Source of the DNA: Sphagnum compactum
Taxonomy: Eukaryota > Bryophyta > Sphagnopsida > Sphagnales
NCBI GenBank assembly: GCA_965153455.1
Contig: OZ234502.1
Coordinates: 7,347,495 to 7,411,494, forward strand
Direction of reading: 5' to 3'
Length of the DNA stretch: 64,000 nucleotides
Positions 23,985 through 35,560 of this stretch are shown piece by piece. The notes under the pieces are model-generated. The model was not told the DNA's origin and did not search any database. It saw only the letters and a list, made by a program, of their open reading frames with translations. Made by a program: the position numbers and the translations under genes. Positions within the stretch are counted from its first letter, which is position 1. Each line of letters starts with the position of its first letter.

Positions 23985-24404
23985 GCAACAACCCGCACCT
24001 ACTTTAGCTCCCCTGCTCCAAATATCCCGATTGAAACTCCGGCACCTACATTGCCAGTCCTGCTGCTGCTCTCCATGGGTTCCCCCAAAGATCCGCACAT
24101 GGTTTCCCACTTTCTTCAATCTGAGAGTATTGCGAACGGCCTCGGATGACCATATTGGAATTGATGGTGACGACTATTGGACCCCATACATGGTTCACCT
24201 AAGCCATAAGCCAGTTCCGATTATCACATCGTCACTGGAATTAGAGAGCATTGGCATTGGGTTGAAGACGTGGAGGTTCTTCCTGATCACTAAATATGTG
24301 ACATGCCCATGTTTGCACAACTTTCGTAAAACAGATTTCTCTTGATAGGCAGGCAACTATTTCAATCCTTTGGTAAGCATTTTAAACAGGAACATGGAAG
24401 AATG

Positions 24405-24575
24405 GCCTACTGAAGGACAGTGTTAGCATGTGATTATGCTTAAACAATTAGCAAACTGAAGGCCTACAGAATAACATGTCAAACAAGAACATGATATTTC
24501 GACCATTTTAGAATCGCCTAGTGAAGGACAGTGTTAGCATGTTATTACACCTAACAATTAGCACATTATTCCAGA
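24405..24575. repeat. Imperfect tandem duplication, period about 111 bp
   Basis: TGAAGGACAGTGTTAGCATG occurs at 24,411 and 24,522, each followed by a diverged (T)GATTA..CTTAACAATTAGCA segment. Confidence 0.7.
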
Positions 24576-24754
24576 ATATTACTATGAGTGCATTCCCTGG
24601 CAATTCTCCTGAGATTGTACCACTGAAGCCATTTTACAAGGATCTGACGTTTCCAAAGGTTTTCACAATGTTTTTCTCATACATCAAGAATTGCTGGAAT
24701 TTGCATTCAAATATGGGCATTCCAATCGCTCTAAGAGACATTTGTATCGTCCCA

Positions 24755-24880
24755 TGCCAGATTAGGTATAAATATCCCATCCTGACACTGTGACCAAATC
24801 AGGTCTAACAGTTCAAATTTAAACATTTCCCGGGTTAAATATAGGCCACTTTAGAGGCCTTACTCAGGAAGGTTAAGGTT
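24755..24880. repeat. Dispersed repeat, second copy at 47.5 kb
   Basis: TTCAAATTTAAACATTTCCC, GGGTTAAAT, GGCCTTACT and GAAGG are shared in order with 47,490-47,593, where the gypsy element has inserted at the end of the repeat. The type (SINE, LTR fragment or other) is unknown. Confidence 0.6.
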
Positions 24881-26066
24881 CCAGTTATGGTACTGGAGGG
24901 ACAGATTCCCCCTCCAATATACACCCAGTCGATTCTCTGTGAACTCTACACTGCAAGAATGTGCAGTTACTGTAAACTACTGAGTTCTTGGAGTAGTTTC
25001 TTGAATTTATGTGAGAGTATGCTTGTGCTGAACTATCATTTGTGACTCTTTTTATACAATACACCAGGCCTATCTGGTTCAGTGGGTGTTTGAAAGTTCC
25101 TCTCTTGCTTAGTTCTGTGGCATGTCATGCATGGGTTAATATTTCTTATGAAAACTATCTTCTAGGAATCAAATTAATTCTTACACACAAATACAAAGTC
25201 TAATACTCTTCACAAATTGGATTGGCAAATTGTTTTTCACAATCAAAAGACTCAACCTTAGAGTACATATGTTAGTGAAGATACCTGAGAGAATTGACTT
25301 CTGTCTTTTCTGAGCTGGGAGAATTAGTATAATGTGTAAAAGACCAAAATGTTAACCCTTTGGTGTGGCCCAAAATAGATCTACTCCTAAATTGTTCACA
25401 AGTTGCCAAATGAATATGCAAACAGAGGAATCAATTCCACAACACATATCAACAGGTATTTGACTACATTGAGTGATGATACTCATTTGTGTGTACAAGA
25501 TTTCAAGTTTCAATACAAGAAACTTCTTGACTTTCCTTGTCTTGCACTCAGATACATCCCAAGACATTGACCAGGAAGCCCCAGAAGTGAGACTTGGATT
25601 ATTACAAGTCTCCATAAAGCCTGCCTTTTTCTTTTTTAATCATACTCTATGCAATAAGGAACTGTACAATTAGTCTTAGCAAAACATTCTGTGATCTTAG
25701 ACTAAGAAATAAGGACCTGTCCGCAACCTCTCATCAACCTAGACCATGTCCAGAACAATTCAACAACTTTTATTAACTTAACTTCTAGGAAGGACTGTAG
25801 TATGTCAGGCATTGCATTGAGGACAATGCAACATTCAGCCTGGAATCTTCATGTTCGGAGGTGTCACATGTCCCTGGAACTCTTCACTCCAAGTTGATAT
25901 CCATCAGCTTGTGGTTGACACATCTAGAGAGGAAACAATGCTCTGAGTTCAAGTCACAGACTGCTCTGGCAAAATGAGGTCAAGAGATTCAACTTCAGAG
26001 TCCATGATTTGTTGCAGAAGGACAACTGGTTTTCAGAATATCAACTGGTCCCAATTGAGTTGGGGT
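24881..26066. other. Downstream of PARP6/8-like gene, nothing firm
   Basis: This is where exons for an ADP-ribosyltransferase catalytic domain would be expected if the gene at 26.1-29.7 kb continues. I searched the minus strand by eye for an H-G-S...G-I-Y type signature and found none. The 87-codon minus frame 25,352-25,615 does not resemble it. Confidence 0.4.
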
Positions 26067-29000
26067 TTACTCGAAAGTTGCATCTGCAGTGTTGTTCCCC
26101 TCAGGATTCTCAGGAGCCTCGTCTGCTGAAACTTCAACCCAAGACATCTTTGCTTTGCATGAGATCATCAATGCAAGCATTTGGATCTTTTCTTGGAACT
26201 TCATCGGCTGGGAATCCACGTGAAATTTTTTGAGCTCGTCTTCTAACATTGTCATATCTGTTCTATTGTTACACTTGTACTTCTTCAGCAGCCAGGTCTT
26301 TATGTTTGCTAGAGTCAAAATCTTCTTGGGCCAGGCCATCATCCACACACCAAAGAGAGCAGTGCAAAGGTTCTTTGCACATGGCTGTGGGAACAATGAT
26401 GACCGATGTCCCAAGTCAAAGTGATTCTCTCCACAGATAACACATTTGTACTTCAAAAATGCCAATGAGTGCACAATATGCTTCATGAGACCAATCAACA
26501 AACTGTGATCTAACCACTTGTTGTGTTCAGCACCATTCTGCTGTGCACTACAAAGATACCATCTCACAACATGGGGAATGAAAGCAGCAAGTGCAATCGA
26601 AGGTTCAGTACCACGGGTTTCCCATGTGCCTTGGTAGGCACAAACCTGATAGGCCCCAGCCGTGAGGGTTTGGCTGAAGTCAAGTGGTTCAAGAGCTATT
26701 TCAACTACAAGGGGTGAGGTGAGAGAAATCCCTGTCGTCCACAGTGCCAAATCATCTTCCATAAATTCCGCAACTTGAATCACAATTTGTATGGTGTAAC
26801 TGTTCACACAATCCAGTTGATGATGTGAGTTACATATCGCATGATATATCTTCTGGGTCCTATGTTCATCTTTTGCATACCCTAGATGCACCTAAACCCT
26901 ATATTGCAATCCCAATGAAGAAGCTAACTGAGACCACCTTTTACTAGTCTGATAAAGCTTATCAGTTTCAGCTCATGCAGTCAATGACGAGAATTGATAT
27001 TTCTAGCAGAGATCCTCCCCTTCTCATATGGAAGCTTCCATGGAATGATGGCATTTATCACCCTGCCAGCATTGGTTAGTAGTGGGTATAAACATCCTAG
27101 ACTCATATAAGTAGTTTGCCATTGAAAACATACCATTCTTTCAATAATTTGACAGAGCACCATTGGAGCACATTGCCTTCCAGAACTGCCTTCTGATTTG
27201 CAGACCAACACAAGGCAGCTATTTGCTGCTGGAGTAGGATGGGTTCTTCCAGACATGTTGTGGAAATCATGCCATATTGCTCAAATTGTGATGACTTTGG
27301 TGGTGCATAGCTTGGCTTCTTGGAAGTTTCTGGAGATGCTTCAACCATACACATAGACGTCACCCTGGTGTTCAGATCGGGACTGATTCTTTCCATATCG
27401 CTTGGTTTGCAAAATGTAAAACCTGAATGGCCCAGTCCATCCTCTGACTTAGAGCACCCTCCACTGCTGTATGCACAATCCAGCTACCCAAACAACAAGA
27501 TTTCCTGTTAGTGGAGACTAATCTTGACCATGCCTAGGACCAAGACATGAAATTACCAACTATACAATTTCTAAATGGTTTCAGATCTCAGGTTGAATTT
27601 TCAGGATTTTTTGGACTGAAAGAAACTGTTTAAAGCTGCAGTTGTTTTGGGGTGTTCAATCAACCTGCAACTTCTGACAAATTTGATTAAGAGCAGCACA
27701 TGACAAAATAGTAATCAGCCATTTGTTCAGGGTACATCATGTGACAAATCTCTTGCAGAGTTTAATGTTTCAGGTGCAACATACCACATCACTTACAGAA
27801 CAACAGGATCTACATCTCACTGAATGGCAATCAGAGAACAGAAATACAAGAGGATGGAAACGATAATCAGATCAACCCTCAGCAGATTCTTACAAGCTTT
27901 GAGAGGTAATCATAAGTTTGTTGAGCACCAACACTCAGCATTGATATGCCCTTTGTATGGTTCCCTGATGGTAAGGTCATCCTGACTCCATCCAAGCCTG
28001 TGTTTGAAGCTGATCTTGGCAAGACTGTGTCCTTCCAACTGCTCTCCAACTCTGTATCTCCATCCACTTCCTTAACCCAAGATGCATCACTTGCCATGTC
28101 ATCATCTTTTACTCTAGGAACAATCATAAAATCCTGGACTCCCCTATTTTCCAAACCTGCATTTGTGGCTGGGTCTTGCTGTGAAGAGGACAGATCCAGG
28201 GAACAGCTCAGCTCCATGTCCTTCGAGACAAAAACTTGCTTTGTGCGTTTGGAGGGAGCAGCAGCATTTTGATAGGTGGTTTTGTGGAGGGGAAACCCAT
28301 TTGTGGCTGGGTCTTGCTGTGAAGAGGACAGATCCAGGGAACAGCTCAGCTCTGTGTCCTTCGAGACCAAAACTTGCTTTGTGCATTTGGAGGGAGCAGC
28401 AGCATTTTGATAGGTCGTATTGGGGAGGGGAAACCCATCCCCAGTTAACATTGATGCTGCAAGTCTTGAGACTTCTGCCACCACCTGAGCTGCAACCTGG
28501 CATGCAGCAGCTGCATCATTCACTTGCTCACAGACCTGTGCTTGAAAACCTCTGTCCAGGTGCTGTATTTGGGCTTCAAGCATCACCTGAACAAGTTCAC
28601 AATAACCGTAAGTTTTCTAGCCTTCTGGCAAAACCTTTGCATTGCACATCTGCTTTCCACATGAAAAAAGAAGGATTTTGCACAATTCACATCTGTCAAA
28701 ACCTGCAGAAGGATCTAACAAATCCAACAACCGATTGTTGCCATGCACAAAGACTTTTCAGAAGAATAGAAGCAATACAAAACATGGACTTGTGGTTTCT
28801 CTTTGACCAAGAAAGAATAGAAACAGCTTGGCAGTTCTTCCCTCATTGTGCAATATTCCTTCCATACACAAGCATTTCAACATGAAGCTTCTTACAGGCA
28901 AAAGTGGAGAGGATCATATAGAATCATACTCTGTCATCATATTGATTGCCTTCCTCTTCATCACCACCTGCAGGCTCATTGCTGAGCACCTGCAGATATG

Positions 29001-29691
29001 ATTGATAATGGCTACAAAACATGGCCAAAGCTTCCAACACCTGAGCCAAGTCATTGGAACTTCTGAGCTCCTTCATACACTCGTGCAAAGGAATACGCAA
29101 TTTTCCTTCCAGAATTTCCTGCATCCTCTTCTGTGAAACCAGTCTCTTGAGCTTGGTGGACCATAGGTGCTCAGCAGTATCATCGGTTCTAGGAGGCTCC
29201 TCCTGTGCGGCAGCATTGAACACATTGCTCAGAAGGAGATCCAGCTTCTTGGGGTCAGTGCACTCAGCTACCTGTTCATTAGGGCTCAGCTCCACTGATT
29301 GCAAACGATTGTGGAGCGGAAGGATTTGCACTTTGTAAAACCTGTCAGAGAAATGAATCCACTCTTGGATGTCGCTGTCAGCTTCTAGTTTCTTGCAAAC
29401 ACCAGGTGGATCAACAAGGAAGCTTAATCCTCCCGGCATTCCTACTGTTGCAACAGCCCTCCTGTCATCAAAATGCAGCTCAGCTTCCTCCCTTGGCTCT
29501 GAACTGCCTCCATATGTGGTGCTACCTGATCTCCAGAGCGCAAAGTCCACCTGCATCTGCTCCTCAATATCAGCTGGGGTTTGGTACTCGGCATTGGAGC
29601 TTTTGATGTCGTTGTTGTTACTCATGAAAGGGGAACATAGGTAGAGAAGATTGGAGCTAGACTTCTCCTTCTTCTTCTCTCCGATTGTCAT
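26067..29691 (-). CDS. PARP6/8-like protein, N-terminal and zinc-motif region, multi-exon, possibly incomplete
   Basis: Four exons fit on the minus strand: 29,691-28,930, 28,586-27,894, 27,483-27,134 and about 26,799-26,067 (or starting at 26,860). Phases agree and junctions are GT-AG; donors include CTT|GTAAGA and TG|GTATGT, and acceptors TTCAG| and GGGTAG|. Together they encode about 845 aa. ATG 29,691 is the first ATG of the frame. Exon 4 has DDLALWTTG, a helix HSLLIGLMKHIV and then CVICGENHFDLGHRSSLFPQ continuing PCAKNLC. That C-x2-C...C-x4-C arrangement and its preceding helix match the segment ahead of the catalytic domain in PARP6/PARP8-type ADP-ribosyltransferases and the fungal PARP-E2 fusions. 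Exon 2 contains a 46-residue tandem repeat. Exon 1 is acidic and unrecognised. No catalytic domain is found, so the gene may continue past a possible donor (CGA|GTAAAC) at the end of exon 4, be truncated, or lack it. Function is not predicted. Confidence 0.6.
28161..28436 (-). repeat. In-frame 138-bp tandem duplication inside exon 2
   Basis: Two copies of 138 bp (28,161-28,298 and 28,299-28,436), about 95% alike by eye. Each encodes 46 residues of the form NGFPL..TTYQNAAAPSK followed by TKQV.VSKD.ELSCSLDLSS and SQQDPAT. The frame is preserved, consistent with a coding exon. Confidence 0.9.
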
Positions 29692-30063
29692 GATGCTCAC
29701 TGAAATTGAAATTCAATCTCTTGATCAAAAACTTCCCCTTCTTTTTTTTCCCAGAGGTGAACAGCAATCTCTTGACAACTGAGTGATCAACCTTAGACTT
29801 CTTAAGGAAGAAAACTTAATTCCTACAACTTGGGTGGATTTGAAGAAGAGTAAGAAGAATGTCCCAACACACCAAAACTCATTCCTTATGGGTAGTTTAC
29901 ACAATGCAACAACAAAAATGGGCTCAAAAGGATGAAAGACAAGTTCATTCCTTCTAGTGTAAGAATTGAAAACCCCAAACCATAAAACACAACAACACCC
30001 CCCCTCCCCCCCAACAAAAACAGGAAAAAAAGGCTTTACAAACAAATTCAAGACACCAAACAA
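29692..30063 (-). promoter_or_regulatory. Presumed 5' leader of PARP6/8-like gene with G-tracts and uORF
   Basis: On the minus strand, two G7 runs separated by a single A (plus-strand 29,998-30,012) could supply four GGG tracts for a G-quadruplex. A 112-codon open frame (30,063-29,725) runs through them and stops about 33 bases before the main ATG. Whether this is transcribed leader or promoter is not known; a CAG acceptor-like site directly precedes the start region. Confidence 0.35.
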
Positions 30064-33000
30064 AACCCAGAAAAATCCTCTCCTTCTCCCAGTTTAACAC
30101 CTCTGCAGCAAAACTTGAGGAAGATTACCTATGTGAGAGAGAAAAAAAAGAATAAAATAAAATAAAAGAGCACAGTGGTGTATGTACAAAGAATTGTGAA
30201 GGACTTGTGAACTGAGCTTTCTGTCGGTAAGTGACTGCAACCTCCCCAACAAAAAATTGTTATGAAAACACAAACAGACAGAACTCTCACTTCCACTTAG
30301 CTCTTAACATCCCAAGGCCACAGATCGTGACCCATGTTGGATCATGCAACACGGACAGACTAACTCATCAAGGACAGAAGAGAAACTACTTAGTTGTGTG
30401 GGCTTTGGAGGAGGAGCTTCTCCCCATGTGAGAGCTTTGCCTTGCATCCAACACTAAGAAACTCCCTCATAAGTCTTCCCAAAACGTTTTGACCCCCAAG
30501 AACATCTATCTACACAGGTATTCACCTAACAAACCAAACACACTACTTACTTACTGCAAGAAAACACTAGGCAACAAGAAAGTAGAAATAAATCTCATAA
30601 GCCACAAAAGTCCTGACTTAGGGAGCAAGGTTCATCATTCTGTCAAGCCAATATGGGGAGGTCAGTATGGGAGCTGAGTATGGGAGATCTTGAAGAGTAG
30701 TCCCCTAATATGGATACTAGGTCTTCTTTTGTATTTGAATACACTTTTTTTATGTTTTTTTATTTGTTATGTGTGTGCAATTTTCCACCTCAAAATATCT
30801 CCAAAACATGAATGAATTTTCAACTACTTCTTCTTCAGACTCATGCACCTAGGCAGTTGGACACTAATTATGTTATTTTCAAAAAATGGTGAAATTTTCA
30901 AAAAATATTTTCTTCAAAGTACAACGTTTTGTGAAGGTAAAATAGAGAATCTTTTAGAATCTTTATGGAATATTCTACTTTTAGACATGTAATCTTCAAA
31001 AACAAAATAATTATTTGACACTGAAATATTGAACTTGAACTTGCCTGGGTACTACAGTGATCACTAAAGTTGTGTAATCAGTGAAGTTGTGGGAAACTAC
31101 TTGTATTGACTATTTTGCATGCACTTTGAATTCCTGGAAGCTTGGGAGACAAGGTTCTTCTAGGAAAGTCTATTACAAAGTAGGTCATTTTTACCTTCAG
31201 TATCTACAATTTTTCATTATGATTTATGAAATCCATAGTTTGTTTGAAGATGTTTAAATTTGAACTATAAGGCATAAGAATTCATGACTAAATAACTCAT
31301 TTTTAAATGTTGAACCCACTTACTTATAGGTAGTGTAGCTCTTAGTACCCAACAAATGGTTTGATTCAATGTCTAGGGCTTGTTCTAGTGTGAGAAACCC
31401 TACAATTTGCCTTGGGTATCAATATGGTCTGACAAATGTGAGCAAGCACTCAGACTGTAGCTGAACATGGATTAATTACTTTTCGCACACTGCCCAGAAT
31501 AACTTCAATTTCCAGTTTCAATAGCAAGATTTCGTGTAGGGTAAAGCTCCTGGCCTCACACTTCACTGGATCCATGCCTGCTCTCTACTCTGCCTGGAGT
31601 GTAAAGAACCTGCTCAAAAAATAAATTATATGATACCCATTGGGAATCATAAGGAAAACAATTCAGAAAGGAGTGTGGGCATTTTGAAAAATGGAAAGAG
31701 TACATGCATGCAGTAAGGTGCCCAGCAACTACACTAAAAGAATTCAAGCAGGTCTTTTAGTCTTTAAAGTTTTCCAATAACAAACAACTTTATCCTTTTT
31801 CTTCCCAGTTGAAAATTGAATGAATGCACTTTTTGCACACACAAGTTTCATGGCAAAAGCCAAAATTTGTAAGTTATGAACTTTCAGAATTGTTTGGGTT
31901 GCCCAAATGTATTGATTAAATCAGCAGCCCAATATATGTATCAATGGTTGCCACTTTGGGCTGTTGATTGTTTTGGACCAAAGCTGAATTATGTTGAAAT
32001 TGTGACATTGTTGATATTTGTGACCTGCAATCTTGAAATTGTGTCACATCTCAATTGGATGCCCATGTTCTTGTTTCATGGGAGGAATGAGAGGGAGTGT
32101 CCTTCTCCTGTATAATAAAGGTGTAAAATACAAGAAGTCCATGCCTGGTGGTGCCATTCTATTTACATTAATTTTACTTAGTTTTAAACATCATTGTACA
32201 TCAGATTACCTTATTTACTTTACACATAAGAATTTGTATTCCTTCACATAAGATTAAAAACCAAATTAAACCAAAATATGAATGAAATAAAATGAGATGC
32301 ATAACAACAGTATCTGTCTATGAAATAAGTGGAAGAAACATAAAATCATTTGGCTCCCATGCCTACTTCTAAGTTCTAGAGCATTAAATTGAAGTTAATA
32401 TTTGTTCGTCTTTTCATTTGGTTCTAAGTTATTAGGTATTTTATAGGGGCAATTTTGAAACTCACCTACTAATGTGCAAAAGTTCCAAGCTACTTTTAGC
32501 GCTAAGGGATGGTCAACCCCAAGTTAATGCATAGTCCTTGCCTTAGGCATGGCCCCACAAAAGGGACCCTACCAAGGCCACGAGAATTGTAAGAATACCC
32601 ATGATTTCTTGTGAAACAATCCACCTTTTCAATATATTCCTTTGAACTTATTTTCAATTTTCTCTTTGCACATCTTGCTAGATCATATGAGAGCCCCACA
32701 CAACTACTTGCTAACCTTTTGCATTAGCTCTCCAAGTATGAAGCCCACAACAATGAATGCACAAGCAATGAAGCAACAATGTAAAAATACAACTTATCTT
32801 GCCTCAAAGCTTGTACCATGGGCAGTTGTTGTAGTGTTTTTTTTTCTGACAAATTGTCATTCTTTTTACAAAGGAAATTTATTTTTGTTACATTTACATG
32901 TATTTTCATTTACATGTTTTCTAAATGACATGTTTGAATCTATTGCAACTCATCTGTCCATCTGCTTTTACATGGAAATCAAACTTCTATTTTCATGAGT

Positions 33001-33307
33001 AACAATTGAACAAGTATTATTCTCGTTTCATCATTTGGTGCCAACTAGATTGACATTTTGACCAAGCTTTTGACCCTCAAAATATTTTATACTTAATTTT
33101 CAAAGTTAACCAAACAAAGCTTTTAAAGGTCTTGTTAAGACTTGGCAAGGAAGCCAACAAGCAAACTATTATCAAAGACTCACTGAAAATGTCAAGGTCA
33201 TGCAAGAGACGTATTTATGGTTTAATTTGTTGAACATAGTGAACATGTAGATTGTTGGAATGCATGTTCACACCTAGTATGCTAAGGTTTAATTCTTGGA
33301 CATTAGG
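30064..33307. other. Intergenic DNA, nothing recognised
   Basis: Upstream of the minus-strand PARP6/8-like gene, so its promoter may lie in the first few hundred bases, but no clear TATA box was found. The rest is AT-rich with no supported gene. Confidence 0.5.
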
Positions 33308-33512
33308 TGTTGGATTTATAGCAACATACAAAGAAGAGAAAAACAATGTTTATTGTTATAAAATGTATATTTATTCATGAATCAACATCTATTATATGCA
33401 AGAGTCATCACTAAACTAAAGGTCTTGTCTATATTTGTTAAAGGTCACAACCTTATATGTGAAAGGTTACAACTAATGTACTAACATATTAGTATACTAT
33501 ATAGTTTCAACA
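33308..33512 (-). repeat. Copia 3' LTR
   Basis: 205 bp, TG...CA ends, matches 39,901-40,112 along its length with scattered substitutions and small gaps. It shares AAAGGTCACAACCTTA and GTGAAAGGTTACAA with the other LTR. Confidence 0.88.
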
Positions 33513-34189
33513 CTCCCACTAGTACATTAGTGCCTCATCCAAGATTTTCCATCTAATTTGAATGAATTTTTTCTTCATTAATTTTAGGGTTTATAACTCT
33601 TGTCTTCTATGTGTGAAACATTCTTCTTTCTTTTTCTCTTTGAAACGTTCTTCTACATTATTTTCTTTGCTCTTTGAAATCTAAGTGCAAAGTTAACACA
33701 TGAAGTTTGTTGAACACTTGCTGCAAATCATGCATTATTGTAATCATTATTTTGGAACTCATTGCTAAATGTTCAAAAATCACTAGTTCAGGTTGGTGTC
33801 TTCTTCTAGGTCTTCTTCTAAATTTTCTTTGAGAACTTGATTCTTCTTTGTGATCTTGTCTTGAAGTTGCATGATGATGTTTTATAGGTCCAACATTCAT
33901 GTGTGGATGAATGTCAAATACATGATGTGGTATATATATTTCTCCCACTCCGAGATTCAACTATTGATGTAGGTTTGGTTGGTTGTGACAGTGAAACACA
34001 AGTGCAATGAATGCACTTATAGGATAATCTCCCACATAAGGAAGTGGAATATCACTCTCCATCAAATGTCATCAAAGCTTGATGTTAAGAAGTAGGTTCT
34101 TCCTTTGGAATTAAACACATGCTTAGATTTTCTATGCATTGGAAATGTTTGTCTCTTGGTAAAGATTTAGTGAAAATATCAATGGCCAT

Positions 34190-34445
34190 ATTTGATGTAG
34201 AAACATGCTTGAGTTGGATTTGTTTGTCAAGTACTTTTTTTCAAGTGAAGTGGTATTGAGTTTCCACATGTTTACTTCTTGAATGGTATTTGGGATTTTC
34301 ATTTAAGGTTATTGCACTTTGACTATCACAATAGATTATGGTTGGACTTGATTGTGAAAAAGAAAGTTCATGCAATAACTGTCAAAGTTAAATAGCTTCT
34401 ATTGTGGCTTTTGCGAATGCCATGTATTTTGATTTTGTGGAAGAT
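34190..34445 (-). pseudogene. Copia RNase H fragment
   Basis: Minus-strand reading gives YMAFAKATIEA, then after stops SPTIIYCDSQSAITLNENP and KYHSRSKHVETQYHF. These are the conserved RNase H segments of copia polyproteins (D-S-x-S/A and the H-I-D/E-T-x-H/Y-H-F motif). It is interrupted by in-frame stops. Confidence 0.8.
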
Positions 34446-35019
34446 AATGCAACTAATTATTGCTTCTTGTTGCCGTAGGGAAATCATTCCACCAACAAAT
34501 AGGAAATAGTAACCAGATGTGGATTTGCAAGTGTCTTTATCACCTACTTAATCAACATTAGAAAAACCATGTAAAATGTCACCATTTGGTGATTAATAGT
34601 ACGTGATGCCCAATGTAAGTGTTCCTTTGATATATCGTAGTACTCTCTTCAAAGTTTGAATATGTGATGCGCTTGGATTTGTTAGATATTGTGTTAAGTT
34701 ATTCACAACATAAGTACAACCTAACCTAAAATTTACAATTGAATGCAACAATTTGGGAATAATGGTATGGACTTATAATACCCTTAAATGTATTTGGGTT
34801 AGGACAATCCTTTTTACTCCAACGAACACATGACTGCATAAGTGTGTTAAAAGGATTATAATTCAACATGTTAAACTTTTGAAGTTTAGATTTTAAGTAT
34901 TTTTGTTGATATAAAATGGTCCATCCTACTTGTCAATTTCTTATGATGGCACTACCACGTGTGTATACAACGTATTTCACCTGCATCAGACATGTTGAAT
35001 TCATTGTTGTAAAGTATCT

Positions 35020-35560
35020 TTAATTTGTTGAATGAATGCAGTTTTATTACTGGCAATGATATAATCATCAACATATATTATTCAAGTATTATAAAACCTT
35101 CATTTGGTTTTTCCCTTTTTATGTAAATGTTTGCATTAGATCTAACCATGGAAAGCCTTGAAGTGTCAAATAATGGTCAAGGCACTGGTACCAAGCACAA
35201 TGATGATTGCTTAAGTCCATAAAGGGATTTGGTAAGCTTGCATACCAATGTTAAATTTGTAGGTGTAGGAATGTTCATGTAAATGTCTCATCCAAGTAGC
35301 CATTTAAAAATGTTGTTTTCACATATAGTTGATGCATCTTTAGATTGTGTTGTGTGGCTAGTGTAATAAGCATTTTTATGGAGTTTAATTTGACCAAAGG
35401 AAAAAAGGTCTCTCTATAATCAGCTCCTTGCACTTGTGAATAACACTTTGCCACCAACCTAATTTTATACTTATCGATTGTTGCATCAGCATTAATTTTA
35501 ATCTTGAAAACCCACTTAGAATTAATGGGGTTTCTATTGGAAGGAAGGGGTGTGAGCTTT
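35020..35560 (-). pseudogene. Copia reverse transcriptase fragment
   Basis: Reads INSKWVFKIKINADATIDKY, then LVAKCYSQVQGADYRETFFP and LVKLNSIKMLITLATQHNLK up to FLNGYLDE, the typical N-terminal copia RT. After a frame break the catalytic YVDD is present at 35,064-35,075 (minus strand). Stop codons separate the parts. Confidence 0.88.

Noticed and set aside
29725-30063. 112-codon minus-strand protein gene
   Set aside because: Low-complexity F/L/G-rich reading through a G-tract directly upstream of a better gene; kept only as a possible uORF.
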